Assembly: GCA_947041225.1 (NCBI GenBank)
Contig: CAMRDM010000014.1
Coordinates: forward strand, 1 to 37,877
Reading direction: 5' to 3'
DNA length: 37,877 nucleotides
Source: an uncultured Deferribacteraceae bacterium
GTDB lineage: Bacteria; Chrysiogenota; Deferribacteres; Deferribacterales; Mucispirillaceae
Part shown: positions 1-9,377 of the stretch, in pieces
Layout of the letters: every line of letters begins with the position of its first letter
Numbering within the stretch: position 1 is the stretch's first letter
The notes under the pieces: generated by a model
The model's database searches: none
What the model saw: the letters and a program-made list of their open reading frames with translations, nothing else
What the model was told of the DNA's origin: nothing
Position numbers and translations under genes: made by a program

Positions 1-533
1 AAAACATTACACACTCGCAATTACTACTAAAACATTATGCACTCGCAACGGCTACTAAAACATTACACAATCGCAGTTACTACTAAAACATTACGCACTC
101 GCAACGGCTACTAAAACATTACACACTTGCAACGGCTACAAAAAACATTACATACTCGCAATTACTACTAAAATATGATGCACTCGCAACGGCTACAAAA
201 AACATTACACACTCGCAATTACTACTAAAACATTATGCACTCGCAACGGCTACAAAAAACATTACATAATCGTAATTACTACAAAAACATTACACACTCG
301 CAATTACTACAAAAACATTACGCACTCGCAACGGCTACAAAAAACATTACGCACTCGTAACGGCTACAAAAAACATTACGCACTCGCAACGGCTACAAAA
401 CATTACACACTCGCAATTACTACTAAAACATTACACAATCGCAACGGCTACAAAAAACATTACACACTCGCAACGGCTACAAAAACATTACGCACTCACA
501 ACGGCTACAAAAACATTACACACTCGCAATTTA
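1..533. repeat. 28-29 bp minisatellite, about 19 units, two unit types
   Basis: Head-to-tail tandem array that is already running at the left edge. Each unit has the form aaaacattacNcactcgcaa followed by one of two endings: ttactact (type A) or cggctac plus t or aa (type B). The first nine units run A B A B B A B A B, so a dimeric order is visible; later units are mixed. Type A usually has cac after attac, while type B usually has cgc or tgc, so two positions co-vary. There are no spacers between units, so this is not a CRISPR array. The unit length is not a multiple of three, so it is not coding. The top strand is rich in A and C. The array ends about 10 bp before the T-tract side of the pstS terminator. 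Confidence 0.95.
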
Positions 534-542
534 CATACACAC

Positions 543-576
543 AAAAAAGTAGAAAATCTAATTAAAGACTTTCTAC
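543..576 (-). terminator. intrinsic terminator of pstS
   Basis: Read on the minus strand, an 11-bp stem (549-559 against 566-576, one mismatch) with a 6-nt loop is followed at once by six T (top-strand aaaaaa at 543-548). It lies about 50 nt after the pstS stop. The minisatellite starts directly beyond it. Confidence 0.8.
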
Positions 577-627
577 CTAATTATATCTGCCACATATTTA
601 AAAATCTAAAAACTACTAAGTCAATCT

Positions 628-1632
628 CTACTTAATTTTAGATTTAATATATTTTAATACATCTGCTTTAACTGTCGCTGGAAGTGGTACGTAAAGAAGT
701 TTCTTAGCGTAATCATCGCCGTTTGCAAAACTCCACTCAAAGAATTTAAGAGCTTTAGCAGAGGCTTTCTTATCATCTAATCTCAACAAGATAAATGTGC
801 CTGCAACGATTGGATATGATTTATCTCCACTCGCATTCGTTAACCATACATTGTAACCCTTCTTAGAATCAAAAACCACGCCCTTAGTTGCTGCAACAAA
901 ACTTTCATAATTTGCTTCAACTTTCTTACCAGCTTTATTGATCAATGTTGCATATGTAATCCCATTTTGACTAGCGTATGAGTACTCAACATAACCTATA
1001 GAATTTTTAATCTGCTTAACTGAGGCTGCAACTCCATCGTTACCTTTACCACCAATTCCTGTTTTCCAATCGATAGATTTGCCTACACCCATATTAGTTT
1101 TCCAGTCGCTCGATACGCCTGCTAAATAGTTTGTGAAAACAGCAGTTGTTCCTGAACTATCTGATCTATGCACAACTGTTATCTTTGTATCTGGTAATTT
1201 AACATTAGGATTAAGTTTCTTTATCGCAGGATCTGACCATGTTTTTATCTTACCCATAAATATCGATGAAATTATATCACTTGATAAAGTTAATTCGTTA
1301 CTCTTAACACCATCGATATTGATAATAATAACTATCGCACCGATAACCGTTGGAAACTGTATTAAATTAGAACTTTTTAACGCTTCAACAGTTAATGGAT
1401 CATCTGTTGCGCCAAAATCAACCGTCTTAGCTGATATCTGTTTAATACCACCACCTGAGCCTATCGACTGATAGTTCACAGATACTCCTGTTGCTTGCTT
1501 ATACATATAAGCCCATGTAGAGTATACTGGATAAGGAAAAGATGCTCCTGCGCCTGTAACAACCTTATCGTTTGCATAAACCGAAACTGAAAAAACAAGT
1601 AATGACAATAATACCAATAACTTTTTTAACAT
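628..1632 (-). CDS. pstS: Phosphate ABC transporter, periplasmic phosphate-binding protein PstS
   Basis: High-affinity phosphate-binding protein that delivers phosphate from the periplasm to PstCAB. At 334 aa it has the usual family length. A signal peptide ends near VYA-ND (residues 18-22). The family hallmarks are present: TGAGASFPYPVYSTW near the start, the phosphate-loop region SIGSGGGIKQI, DFGATDDPL, and RSDSSGTTAVFTNYL in the middle. The start ATG is preceded by gagagg at normal spacing. pstCAB and phoU are not next to it here, so the gene stands alone, divergent from the first kelch gene. A direct repeat beside the -10 suggests phosphate control by a PhoB-type regulator (inference). 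A good terminator follows. Confidence 0.95.
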   Translation of the reverse strand: MLKKLLVLLSLLVFSVSVYANDKVVTGAGASFPYPVYSTWAYMYKQATGVSVNYQSIGSGGGIKQISAKTVDFGATDDPLTVEALKSSNLIQFPTVIGAIVIIINIDGVKSNELTLSSDIISSIFMGKIKTWSDPAIKKLNPNVKLPDTKITVVHRSDSSGTTAVFTNYLAGVSSDWKTNMGVGKSIDWKTGIGGKGNDGVAASVKQIKNSIGYVEYSYASQNGITYATLINKAGKKVEANYESFVAATKGVVFDSKKGYNVWLTNASGDKSYPIVAGTFILLRLDDKKASAKALKFFEWSFANGDDYAKKLLYVPLPATVKADVLKYIKSKIK

Positions 1633-1701
1633 AGGAACCTCTCAAAATTTGATCTTATTTTTACAACTATTTCTACTAAAGAATAACTCCCTAGTGAGAT
1701 T

Positions 1702-1732
1702 ACTATACATTATTTAGGTTACTCTTAGGTTA
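1702..1732 (-). promoter_or_regulatory. Putative pstS promoter with Pho-box-like direct repeats
   Basis: On the top strand TTAGGTTA occurs twice, at 1714-1721 and 1725-1732, an exact 11-bp period. On the minus strand these lie 6 bp upstream of TATAGT (1707-1702), a possible -10, about 70 nt before the pstS start. PhoB/PhoP-family regulators bind direct repeats with an 11-bp period near the -35 position, and pstS is the classic target. The word itself differs from the E. coli Pho box, so the assignment rests on period, position and gene identity. Confidence 0.45.
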
Positions 1733-1814
1733 GATAGATGTAAAATTATCGTCAAATAAAGTATTAATTATGATGTAAGTATATCTTATAATTCACAAAT
1801 ATATTAGCTAACAC

Positions 1815-1843
1815 TTGAAAAAAATATTTATAAGCATTATAAT
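1815..1843 (+). promoter_or_regulatory. Sigma-70-type promoter for the first kelch lipoprotein gene
   Basis: TTGAAA (1815-1820), a 17-bp spacer, then TATAAT (1838-1843). This is close to consensus and predicts a leader of roughly 115 nt before the ATG at 1965, which has a strong aggagg ribosome binding site. Confidence 0.6.
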
Positions 1844-1964
1844 GTAGTTTAGTAAATAAGCTTACTTTTTTGTACTTCTACCACTATAAAGCAATGAGAC
1901 ATAGATGGAAAGTATCCTATTAAATATAATATATAATATATAATAAATAATTTAGGAGGAACTA

Positions 1965-4703
1965 ATGACTACTCAAAAAATATTTCCATCTCAATATAGC
2001 CTACTTGCTAAAGGGTTACTTCTGATAATTATTACGATGGTAACAACGGCATGCCTAACTAACGATACGATTATTAAAAAATCAGATATTGTTCAGATAG
2101 TTCTTGTTGGAGAAGAAGATGCTAAAACAGTTGACTTTGGTGAAACTGAAATAGGGAACGAAATTGTCGTAACTAAAACATTTAAACTAACTAATCTATC
2201 TAAACTTGATGTAAATATAGCTTTTGAGATATCTGAAACACAAGGATATAATCTTGTTAGGGTCAGTGGCTCTCCTGGAAAACAATGCGAAACACAGAAC
2301 CCTATGTTTGTTAAGGGAAATGAGGTTTGTTATTTTGGAATAGAATTTAGACCAACCATTAGAATAACCGATCAAGATAGAGGCTCTATCAATATTCTTG
2401 TAAATATAGATGGCAAAGAATATAAGTATGATAATCTTTTTGTCCTGCAAGGTATTGCAAAAAATAGTGAAGCAATAACTTTCATTAATAATATTAATTT
2501 CGGTTCAACGGCTAAACATGGTAGTAAACTAAACTCTACTACTTTACAGAACGCAACTGATCAATCTATTTTCTACAATATAGTAATACCTGATAACATA
2601 TCTATTGAAAAAAACTCAACTTGTCGACAATCAGGATTTCTAAATAAACAATTATCTTGTGATATAGTATTTAGATATTCAGCAACAGATAGCGATGGCG
2701 ATATCAGTGAGATTATCACTGTTGAACAAGATCAAGGTAATAATAATATAACTGCCTCTATGACTGTAAAAAGCTTGGTTATAGATAGTATAGTTGAACC
2801 CACTCCACGTTATGATGCCTCAGCAATAATATCTGGTAGTAATATTAGTAATGGAAAATTGGAGTTAATTGGTGGAAGAAATTTTGATAACACCTCTAAC
2901 GATATTTGGATGTTTAATATTAAGGAAAAAAAATGGACACTAAAGAGTAAATCTCCTTTTGGGCATATGAATGACACTACAGTTACACTGTACGGTAATA
3001 GAGCTACAGTTGTTAATAATAAGACACTCCTTCTTCCAAATCCTATAACTGTTGAAGATCTATTTGATAATAGAACTTTTACGTTAGGGGGTAATTATAT
3101 AGTGGAGGACATGCCTACCAATACATCTAATGCAAAAAATAATTATAAATTGGCTGTAAGCAACGGTAAAACTTACGCATATGGTGGTATTGTTCAAGTG
3201 CAAACCATTGAATATGAACTCACAGATAATCTTAGTTTAATTCTTAATAATGGTAGTTTCGATAATATCACTACAGTAAATAATCCAGATAGACATCTTG
3301 CTGCATTTACATCATCTGATAATAAGCTTTATCTTTTTGGAGGAAGCACAAAGGATAACATGACTACTATTATGTCAAAAAATTTATTTGAGTACCATAT
3401 TGATAATAAAACATGGGTTGAGGTTAATAATATCTCTCTAGAGTCTGACGACATACCAATTAGTAATAGCGCTGAAATGGTTTATTTAAATAATGGTGAT
3501 AAAGCTTTATATGTTTTTGGTGGAAATTTTGAAAATGATGTGAGTGAGAAAAATAAATCTTCATTATATAAATTTCTATTAAATACAAAAACATGGAGTA
3601 AAATAACTACTTCTGTTATGCCTTCTAGTAGAACGAAACATAATTTAGTGCCATTTATGAATAGATATATATATCTTTTTGGTGGATTAAATTCTGATAA
3701 TCAATCTACAAATGATCTATGGGTTTTTGACTCTACAACAAGCGAGTGGGAAAAAATTAATTTTCCTCTTATAGATCAAAACATAACTGATCATGCTGTT
3801 ACAACATCTGAAGATGGTAGATATATCTATATCTATGGTGGTCAAACAGCAGATGGTGTCGCATCAACAAAATTTATGGTGTATGATACTGAACTAAATT
3901 ATTTTAAAGAACTTGCACCAATCGGTACAGGTACAGAATTTCATAGATTTGGACATCAGTTAGTATATGCAAAAGATGGTAATGCTATACTACTTTTAGG
4001 TGGTTCTGAAACTTTAGTTGGTGCTCCTGTTGATAAGCATTATCAATATGATATTAAAGAGAATAAATGGACATTAATTACTCCAACTGGAGGAAATACA
4101 GCTGATCTCAAAATAGCAGATCATACAGCTGTTAATAAAGATGGCACTATATATATAATCGGTGGAAGAAGTTCAGATCTTGCAACTGGCACTGCATTAA
4201 ACAAAGTAGTTACTATAACCTTTGCTGATAATGAAACAGCTACTCAACCTGTTGTTACAAATATTAATAAATCGATGACAACTGCAAGATATAAACACTC
4301 TGCAACGGTTCTAGGTGATGAGATATATGTTGCTGGAGGACGTACTAATAGTAGTTCTACAACAAACAGTGTAGAGAAATTTAACTTAACTACTCAAACA
4401 TGGAGTAATGGGATTTCCGTCAATACAACAGAGTTTAGTAATGGTTTTCGTGACTCTTCACTCGTAGCAGATAGCACAACGCTTTATCTTATAGGTGGGA
4501 TAAATAACCTTGATTATAAGATAAATAAAGTATATAAACTTGACATTCCCAATATGACATGGAATGAAGTTACAATAGGAGATACACCCTCTAATGGTAT
4601 ACAAGGTAGTGCAAAGTTTGAAGCAGGGAAAACATATTTTGTAAAAGCAAACGGTGCATTTATAAACTTTGGTGGAAATGTTCTATCTATTATCTATCCA
4701 TAA
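1965..4703 (+). CDS. Kelch-repeat lipoprotein with ASH/HYDIN-like N-terminal domains
   Basis: 912-aa exported protein. The N-terminus carries a hydrophobic stretch ending at a possible lipobox, TTAC (Cys30); the residue at -3 is Thr instead of Leu/Val/Ile, so lipidation is likely but not certain. Residues about 50-270 look like two beta-sandwich domains of the ASH/HYDIN or choice-of-anchor D type (VDFGETEIGN..., INFGSTAKHG...), each with a Cys pair. From about residue 277 to the end there are roughly ten kelch blades, each with a GG pair after a hydrophobic strand and a W six or so residues before the blade end (LELIGGRN, YIYLFGGLN, EIYVAGGRT). This predicts one or more beta-propellers outside the cytoplasm, probably for binding. 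The ligand is unknown. It has its own promoter and aggagg site. The next gene is a longer paralog in the same direction. Confidence 0.85.
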   Translation: MTTQKIFPSQYSLLAKGLLLIIITMVTTACLTNDTIIKKSDIVQIVLVGEEDAKTVDFGETEIGNEIVVTKTFKLTNLSKLDVNIAFEISETQGYNLVRVSGSPGKQCETQNPMFVKGNEVCYFGIEFRPTIRITDQDRGSINILVNIDGKEYKYDNLFVLQGIAKNSEAITFINNINFGSTAKHGSKLNSTTLQNATDQSIFYNIVIPDNISIEKNSTCRQSGFLNKQLSCDIVFRYSATDSDGDISEIITVEQDQGNNNITASMTVKSLVIDSIVEPTPRYDASAIISGSNISNGKLELIGGRNFDNTSNDIWMFNIKEKKWTLKSKSPFGHMNDTTVTLYGNRATVVNNKTLLLPNPITVEDLFDNRTFTLGGNYIVEDMPTNTSNAKNNYKLAVSNGKTYAYGGIVQVQTIEYELTDNLSLILNNGSFDNITTVNNPDRHLAAFTSSDNKLYLFGGSTKDNMTTIMSKNLFEYHIDNKTWVEVNNISLESDDIPISNSAEMVYLNNGDKALYVFGGNFENDVSEKNKSSLYKFLLNTKTWSKITTSVMPSSRTKHNLVPFMNRYIYLFGGLNSDNQSTNDLWVFDSTTSEWEKINFPLIDQNITDHAVTTSEDGRYIYIYGGQTADGVASTKFMVYDTELNYFKELAPIGTGTEFHRFGHQLVYAKDGNAILLLGGSETLVGAPVDKHYQYDIKENKWTLITPTGGNTADLKIADHTAVNKDGTIYIIGGRSSDLATGTALNKVVTITFADNETATQPVVTNINKSMTTARYKHSATVLGDEIYVAGGRTNSSSTTNSVEKFNLTTQTWSNGISVNTTEFSNGFRDSSLVADSTTLYLIGGINNLDYKINKVYKLDIPNMTWNEVTIGDTPSNGIQGSAKFEAGKTYFVKANGAFINFGGNVLSIIYP

Positions 4704-5062
4704 AAAATGTTAAGGTGTAATTAAAGCATTGTAAGAACATTGAAAAATAGATAGGCGTTGCATGTTTAGGCGATATAAACACCTAATACTATGCAAAAAA
4801 ATTGATAAACTTATAAATTTATGTTAGTAAATAATGCAAATTGACGATATATATATTAATATGAATGACTAAGCGATATATATTAATGCAAATAAAGATT
4901 AAATAATTATGTATAGCATTTATGCAAGTAAGTTATATATTAATAGTATAAGCTTAACTATGCAAACTAGTAGTGAATAGCAGTGTAAATTAAATCAATG
5001 AAGGTGTGTAAGTACCAGCATAGAGTTTTTACACATAAAGATTATAAAAGGGGGTTTATAGT
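4704..5062. other. AT-rich spacer between the two kelch genes
   Basis: No gene seen. The stretch is very AT-rich and has a recurring word, cgatatatattaat, seen twice around 4844-4886, with related gcaaat and tatattaat pieces nearby. No convincing terminator for the upstream gene and no clear -35/-10 pair for the downstream gene were found. A purine-rich agggggt lies just before the second kelch start and serves as its ribosome binding site. Confidence 0.6.
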
Positions 5063-8000
5063 ATGGATAAAAATAGTTTCACAACTCCACAATATAAAAC
5101 ATTAATAAACCATAAAGAGAAGATATCAAAATTATTTCTTCTTCTTGTAATTTTAATTATAGCAAGTTGTGCATCTCCTGATACTATAATTACAGGTGGA
5201 TCAGGCTCTCCATTTGCTGTATATAAAAATGCAGATGGTTCTGATCAAATAATAGATTTAATACAGTTTAATGATACTATTATAGACGAAGTTAATATAG
5301 AAAATATAGATATAAGAAATATATTTATAAGAAATGAATCTAGTCAAAATATAAATAAATTTAAGTACGAACTACCATTTGGATTTCGTGATGAAGATAA
5401 ATTTGACAACCCTAATATCGATAGCGAAATTATCTCATGTACTGAGAAAGAATTCCTTGATCCTAAAGAAATTTGTAGAATAAGTATCAGATTTCAACCA
5501 AATGCAAAAGATAATTTTACAGGTACAATTAATATCTCTGTGCCTGATTACAGCTTTGAACTGATTAAACTTGCTGGAGAAGGACTCAATAATACTGCTT
5601 TAGAAATTCCTGATAGAGGAGAATTAAAACTTGGTTTTATCGAAAAAAATGAAGTATTTAATAAAAAAATTACATTAACTCATAATGGAAAAACATTAGA
5701 ACCGATAACGTTTAAACTAATACTTAAAGGAAATTTAGTAGAAAGTAACGATATACTAAAGGTTGTATACTCGCCTCCTGCTACTAGAGATGATAATAGC
5801 TGTATACTTTCTGACGACGACGACGATGATGATGATGATAACGATAGAGACAGCGATACTAGAGATGATGATGATGTGTTAAAAGGCATGCTTAAACAAG
5901 GTAAAAGTTGTACATTAAACTTCAAGATAACTACTAAAAATAACAGTGCACACGTCAATAAATTTGCATATTCATCAATAATATTAAAACAAGATAGTTA
6001 TACAGATATTATATATGTAACTGGTATAGCTATTGAAAAAAATAAAATGACTGAGTATACTCCTACTGCACCAAATAGAAGAAGTGCACCTACGCTATCA
6101 ATACATGATAAAAAATTACTCCTTATTGGTGGAGCTTACGATCGTGGTAGCTTAGGTATACAAAGATTAGATGATATATGGAAATATAACGGGTTAAGCT
6201 GGGATAATATTACCACTAAGTATCAAGGGGACTCTCTTCCTAATATTTCTGACGCTGGTTCTGTTTTTATAAATAACACTACATTTCTTGTCGGTGGTAG
6301 AATAAACGCTGGGAATCCTACAGACAATGTTATTGCATTAAAGAACCTTAATATTACTAACCCTGTAGGAAGTTCAGGTACGTTTCCTGCAAAACACTCA
6401 TTTGCACATGCTTTATTAGATAAATATATATATCTACTAGGTGGGACAGATATAAGTAACGTAATAGATAATGACACACTTAAAAAGTTTCATACAATAA
6501 ATAACTCTTTTGAAGATGTTACTATCGCTAATAAAGGTGATGTAGATAGAGCTCTTCTGATGGCATCATTGAATGATAAACTATATATCTTATCTGATAA
6601 CACAACAGATGGATCAGATTTAATGCGTTTTCATGTTCTTGATAATAGTAGTAGTAACATATACAGAGATATAACTGCTGGAGATAATATAACTCACATT
6701 TTTTTTGGACAAGATGTATCTGTTAGAGCACCTTCTCGGATACAAGAACTAGACTTCGTTGTAAGAGATAATGCTTCAATAGTTACAGCTAATAACTCAA
6801 TATTTGTGTTTGGTGGTAAAACATCAACTGGTGCAACTAATGATATGTATATCTATGCTCAAGCAAATCATGAACTCATACCAATTAATATAAATCCAAA
6901 GATCGCATTAAGTAAATGTTGTTCATTCGCTAGAGATAAAGATTGTTCAAACACTTGTGAACCAAATTCACCTAAAGCGTTTGCTTGGGCACAGTTTGAT
7001 AATAAAACAGATCCTTTACCTGAAGCTAGGTATGGTGCTGATATGCAAGCTATAGGTGATAATATATATTTATTTGGAGGCATTGCAGCTGATAATAAAA
7101 CTATGTTAAACGATCTATGGAAGTATGAGGTTAAAAACTATCGATGGATAAAATTGATGGATAATAATGATCTTGATAGTGTATCACATAAAACTCCACC
7201 TGTGCTTGTTGATAACAATAAAGTATGTACATTAGATACTGAAACCCCTAGTATTAATGGATTTTTATTCTGTTATGATATATCAATAAACATATTAAAG
7301 TTTATCGAGCCTAACGTTCCGTTAGCTGATGATGTGTCTGATGGAGCAAGGGTTATATACTATGATAGAAATATATATCTTTTTCAAGCATCAGATAGTG
7401 GTAAAATAAATGTTTATAATTTAGATAATAACTCATGGTATAAGAGAGCGATAGATCCTGATACCGACAGCAATATCGCTTTATATGGCAATATGACATT
7501 AGCAATTGATAATAATACTGTGTATTCATTTGAACATTATCGCAACCAAAGAATATCCTACACATATGATTTAACTGGAACAGGAACTATAACAAAAAGA
7601 TATATTCTAGATTATGAGCCTCCACCCCCAAGAACAAATGGAGCCATGGCAGTATTTGATAACCACCTGTATATTCAAGGTGGAAATGATGAAGACGGGA
7701 AGTTATCTGATACACGGAGATTAAATCTTGCTCCACCACCACCAGGAGAGTATGCAAGAGATTGGGAAAATTTAGATGATAAAATGGTGCACAAGGCACC
7801 AGCTTACATTAATCACTCACTTGTTGAGTTAGATAACAAATTATACCTTATAGGCGGAGAAGGAAATACCCCAGCTGATAATGATAAAATTTATGTGCTT
7901 GATGAAAGTCCTTCGGCAGGAGTGAACATAGTTGGCTGGGTAGAGGTTGGTCCATTAAATATACCTCCAAATGCAATCAATGGTGATAACCAGTTTATTA

Positions 8001-8071
8001 AGCTAGATAAAAATACTATAATCGGAATCGACGGTAGTACTATTAAAGTACTGCAAATTACAAACCCGTAA
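5063..8071 (+). CDS. Kelch-repeat lipoprotein with poly-Asp insertion, paralog of the upstream gene
   Basis: 1002 aa. The N-terminal hydrophobic segment ends in a good lipobox, IASC (Cys36), so it should be a lipoprotein. Residues about 60-325 resemble two ASH/HYDIN-type beta-sandwich domains with paired cysteines, as in the upstream paralog. In the second domain an acidic insert (residues 251-272, ten Asp in a row and then a mixed Asp/Arg/Ser stretch) separates the two cysteines by 36 residues; the paralog has 11. From about residue 332 on there are kelch blades (KLLLIGGAY, YIYLLGGTD, SIFVFGGKT, NIYLFGGIA, KLYLIGGEG), some degenerate. The middle also has a short Cys-rich loop (CCSFARDKDC). 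Function is unknown; a surface or periplasmic binding role is inferred from the fold. Start: ATG after agggggt. Confidence 0.85.
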   Translation: MDKNSFTTPQYKTLINHKEKISKLFLLLVILIIASCASPDTIITGGSGSPFAVYKNADGSDQIIDLIQFNDTIIDEVNIENIDIRNIFIRNESSQNINKFKYELPFGFRDEDKFDNPNIDSEIISCTEKEFLDPKEICRISIRFQPNAKDNFTGTINISVPDYSFELIKLAGEGLNNTALEIPDRGELKLGFIEKNEVFNKKITLTHNGKTLEPITFKLILKGNLVESNDILKVVYSPPATRDDNSCILSDDDDDDDDDNDRDSDTRDDDDVLKGMLKQGKSCTLNFKITTKNNSAHVNKFAYSSIILKQDSYTDIIYVTGIAIEKNKMTEYTPTAPNRRSAPTLSIHDKKLLLIGGAYDRGSLGIQRLDDIWKYNGLSWDNITTKYQGDSLPNISDAGSVFINNTTFLVGGRINAGNPTDNVIALKNLNITNPVGSSGTFPAKHSFAHALLDKYIYLLGGTDISNVIDNDTLKKFHTINNSFEDVTIANKGDVDRALLMASLNDKLYILSDNTTDGSDLMRFHVLDNSSSNIYRDITAGDNITHIFFGQDVSVRAPSRIQELDFVVRDNASIVTANNSIFVFGGKTSTGATNDMYIYAQANHELIPININPKIALSKCCSFARDKDCSNTCEPNSPKAFAWAQFDNKTDPLPEARYGADMQAIGDNIYLFGGIAADNKTMLNDLWKYEVKNYRWIKLMDNNDLDSVSHKTPPVLVDNNKVCTLDTETPSINGFLFCYDISINILKFIEPNVPLADDVSDGARVIYYDRNIYLFQASDSGKINVYNLDNNSWYKRAIDPDTDSNIALYGNMTLAIDNNTVYSFEHYRNQRISYTYDLTGTGTITKRYILDYEPPPPRTNGAMAVFDNHLYIQGGNDEDGKLSDTRRLNLAPPPPGEYARDWENLDDKMVHKAPAYINHSLVELDNKLYLIGGEGNTPADNDKIYVLDESPSAGVNIVGWVEVGPLNIPPNAINGDNQFIKLDKNTIIGIDGSTIKVLQITNP
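5813..5878 (+). repeat. In-frame GAC/GAT codon repeat encoding poly-Asp
   Basis: Run of GAC then GAT codons giving D251-D260, then a degenerate Asp-rich segment to D272. It lies in a loop of an ASH-like domain. Triplet repeats of this kind are prone to slippage in steps of whole codons. Confidence 0.85.
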
Positions 8072-8105
8072 GATATAGTAAAATTAATTGTAGTAAGCAT
8101 TAATT

Positions 8106-8194
<89 letters not shown>

Positions 8195-8417
8195 CAAAAT
8201 CATTACTATAATAAATTAATATCATTCAACATATTCTTAATAATTTTTAAATAAATTGAATATGTAGACAAAAATAATCATTCATCTGTTTAAATATTTT
8301 TCGTAAATTTTATGGATTTTGATTTTGATTAGTTTTATATAATAAGATAGATAACGATGATTTAAGTTAGTTAATTGGCGTTTATTAATTGGTGATAGCC
8401 AGTTAGAGATTATCTTA

Positions 8418-8565
8418 CTACCTATCGTAACTTACTGCCAATTACAACCTTACTCTACCTATAGTAACTTACTGCCAATTACAACTTTACTCTACCTATA
8501 GTAACTTACTACCAATTACAACTTTACTCTACCTATCGTAACTTACTACCAATTACAACTTTACT
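8418..8565. repeat. Four 37-bp tandem repeats at the 3' end of tonB
   Basis: Units start at 8418, 8455, 8492 and 8529, each beginning ctacctat and ending ttact. They differ only at three places (c/a in ctatNgt, g/a in actNcca, c/t in caaNttt). The last unit ends 19 bp from the tonB stop codon. Thirty-seven is not a multiple of three and no ORF crosses it. Confidence 0.95.
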
Positions 8566-8584
8566 TATCCGACAAGTCATATCG

Positions 8585-9370
8585 CTACTTTATTCTCACT
8601 TTAAACTGTATCGTTATCTGTGCTGAGTCTGGATTATCGTACACCACAGAATTGAATTTTAACTTAGACACATAATCTCTAGCAAGCTCTTCAACAATAG
8701 CCGAACTGCGTGTAACATACTGAATATTTTTCGTATTACCAAGCTTATCAATTATAAACTTCACCTTAATCGTCGCATCATTACTAAGCGAAAAAGTTGG
8801 TATAGGTGGAGCTTGTACAATCGATCTATTATTAGTCGGTTTTTGATCAAAATTGAAGAAATCCGTACCGATATCAGCACCACTTGTATCAGATGATCCT
8901 TGTGGCTTTGCACCATCATTCTTTGATGCAACCTTATTGCTATCTTGACTTTTTAACTCGCTATCAACATCTGGACCTTTAAATGTATCAGGGTTTTCTA
9001 CAGATGGGATATCCTCTATATCTGGCAATGCAACAGTTTTATCACTATCTACCAATGATTTAGGGATATCTATATCTGGTAAGATAAGAGGTTTTACTGC
9101 ACCTGCTGGTTCAACAATATTCGTCTCTACCTTAGGAACTGTATTTAACGGTTCTGCATCTTTAACAACTGGAGCTGTCGTTGTAACTGGAACAGTAATC
9201 CTTTCTTTAGGTGCTGCTGAAAAAATCTGTTCTTTTTTAATATCTAAAATCACAACATCAATAGGTATAACACTCTCTACTTGATGCAAAGTATTAAGCA
9301 CAGGTATAAACACAATCATCATTAAATGGATTGTTATAGATATTAGAATAAATAATGAAAAATATCTCAC
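8585..9370 (-). CDS. tonB: TonB-family energy transducer
   Basis: 261-aa inner-membrane protein that links the ExbB/ExbD proton channel to outer-membrane receptors. It has one N-terminal membrane helix (about residues 6-24), a long periplasmic linker rich in Pro, Asp and Val (about 40-190), and a C-terminal TonB/TolA-like domain (about 195-261, with VKFIIDKLGNTKNIQYV and a repeat-like LARDYVSKLKF). The start is GTG, with gaggag in the end of exbD just upstream. It lies 7 nt after exbD, so it is surely co-transcribed. A TolA role is the alternative, because ExbB/D and TolQ/R are close relatives; no tolB or pal is present here. Confidence 0.85.
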   Translation of the reverse strand: MRYFSLFILISITIHLMMIVFIPVLNTLHQVESVIPIDVVILDIKKEQIFSAAPKERITVPVTTTAPVVKDAEPLNTVPKVETNIVEPAGAVKPLILPDIDIPKSLVDSDKTVALPDIEDIPSVENPDTFKGPDVDSELKSQDSNKVASKNDGAKPQGSSDTSGADIGTDFFNFDQKPTNNRSIVQAPPIPTFSLSNDATIKVKFIIDKLGNTKNIQYVTRSSAIVEELARDYVSKLKFNSVVYDNPDSAQITIQFKVRIK

Positions 9371-9377
9371 TTTATTT

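Noticed and set aside
1..533. CRISPR-like array of direct repeats
   Set aside because: Units are head to tail with no unique spacers, and no cas genes are present. The same holds for the other arrays.
5680..5958. Minus-strand Ser-rich ORF inside the second kelch gene
   Set aside because: It is the complement of the GAC/GAT codon repeat; no sign of independent coding.
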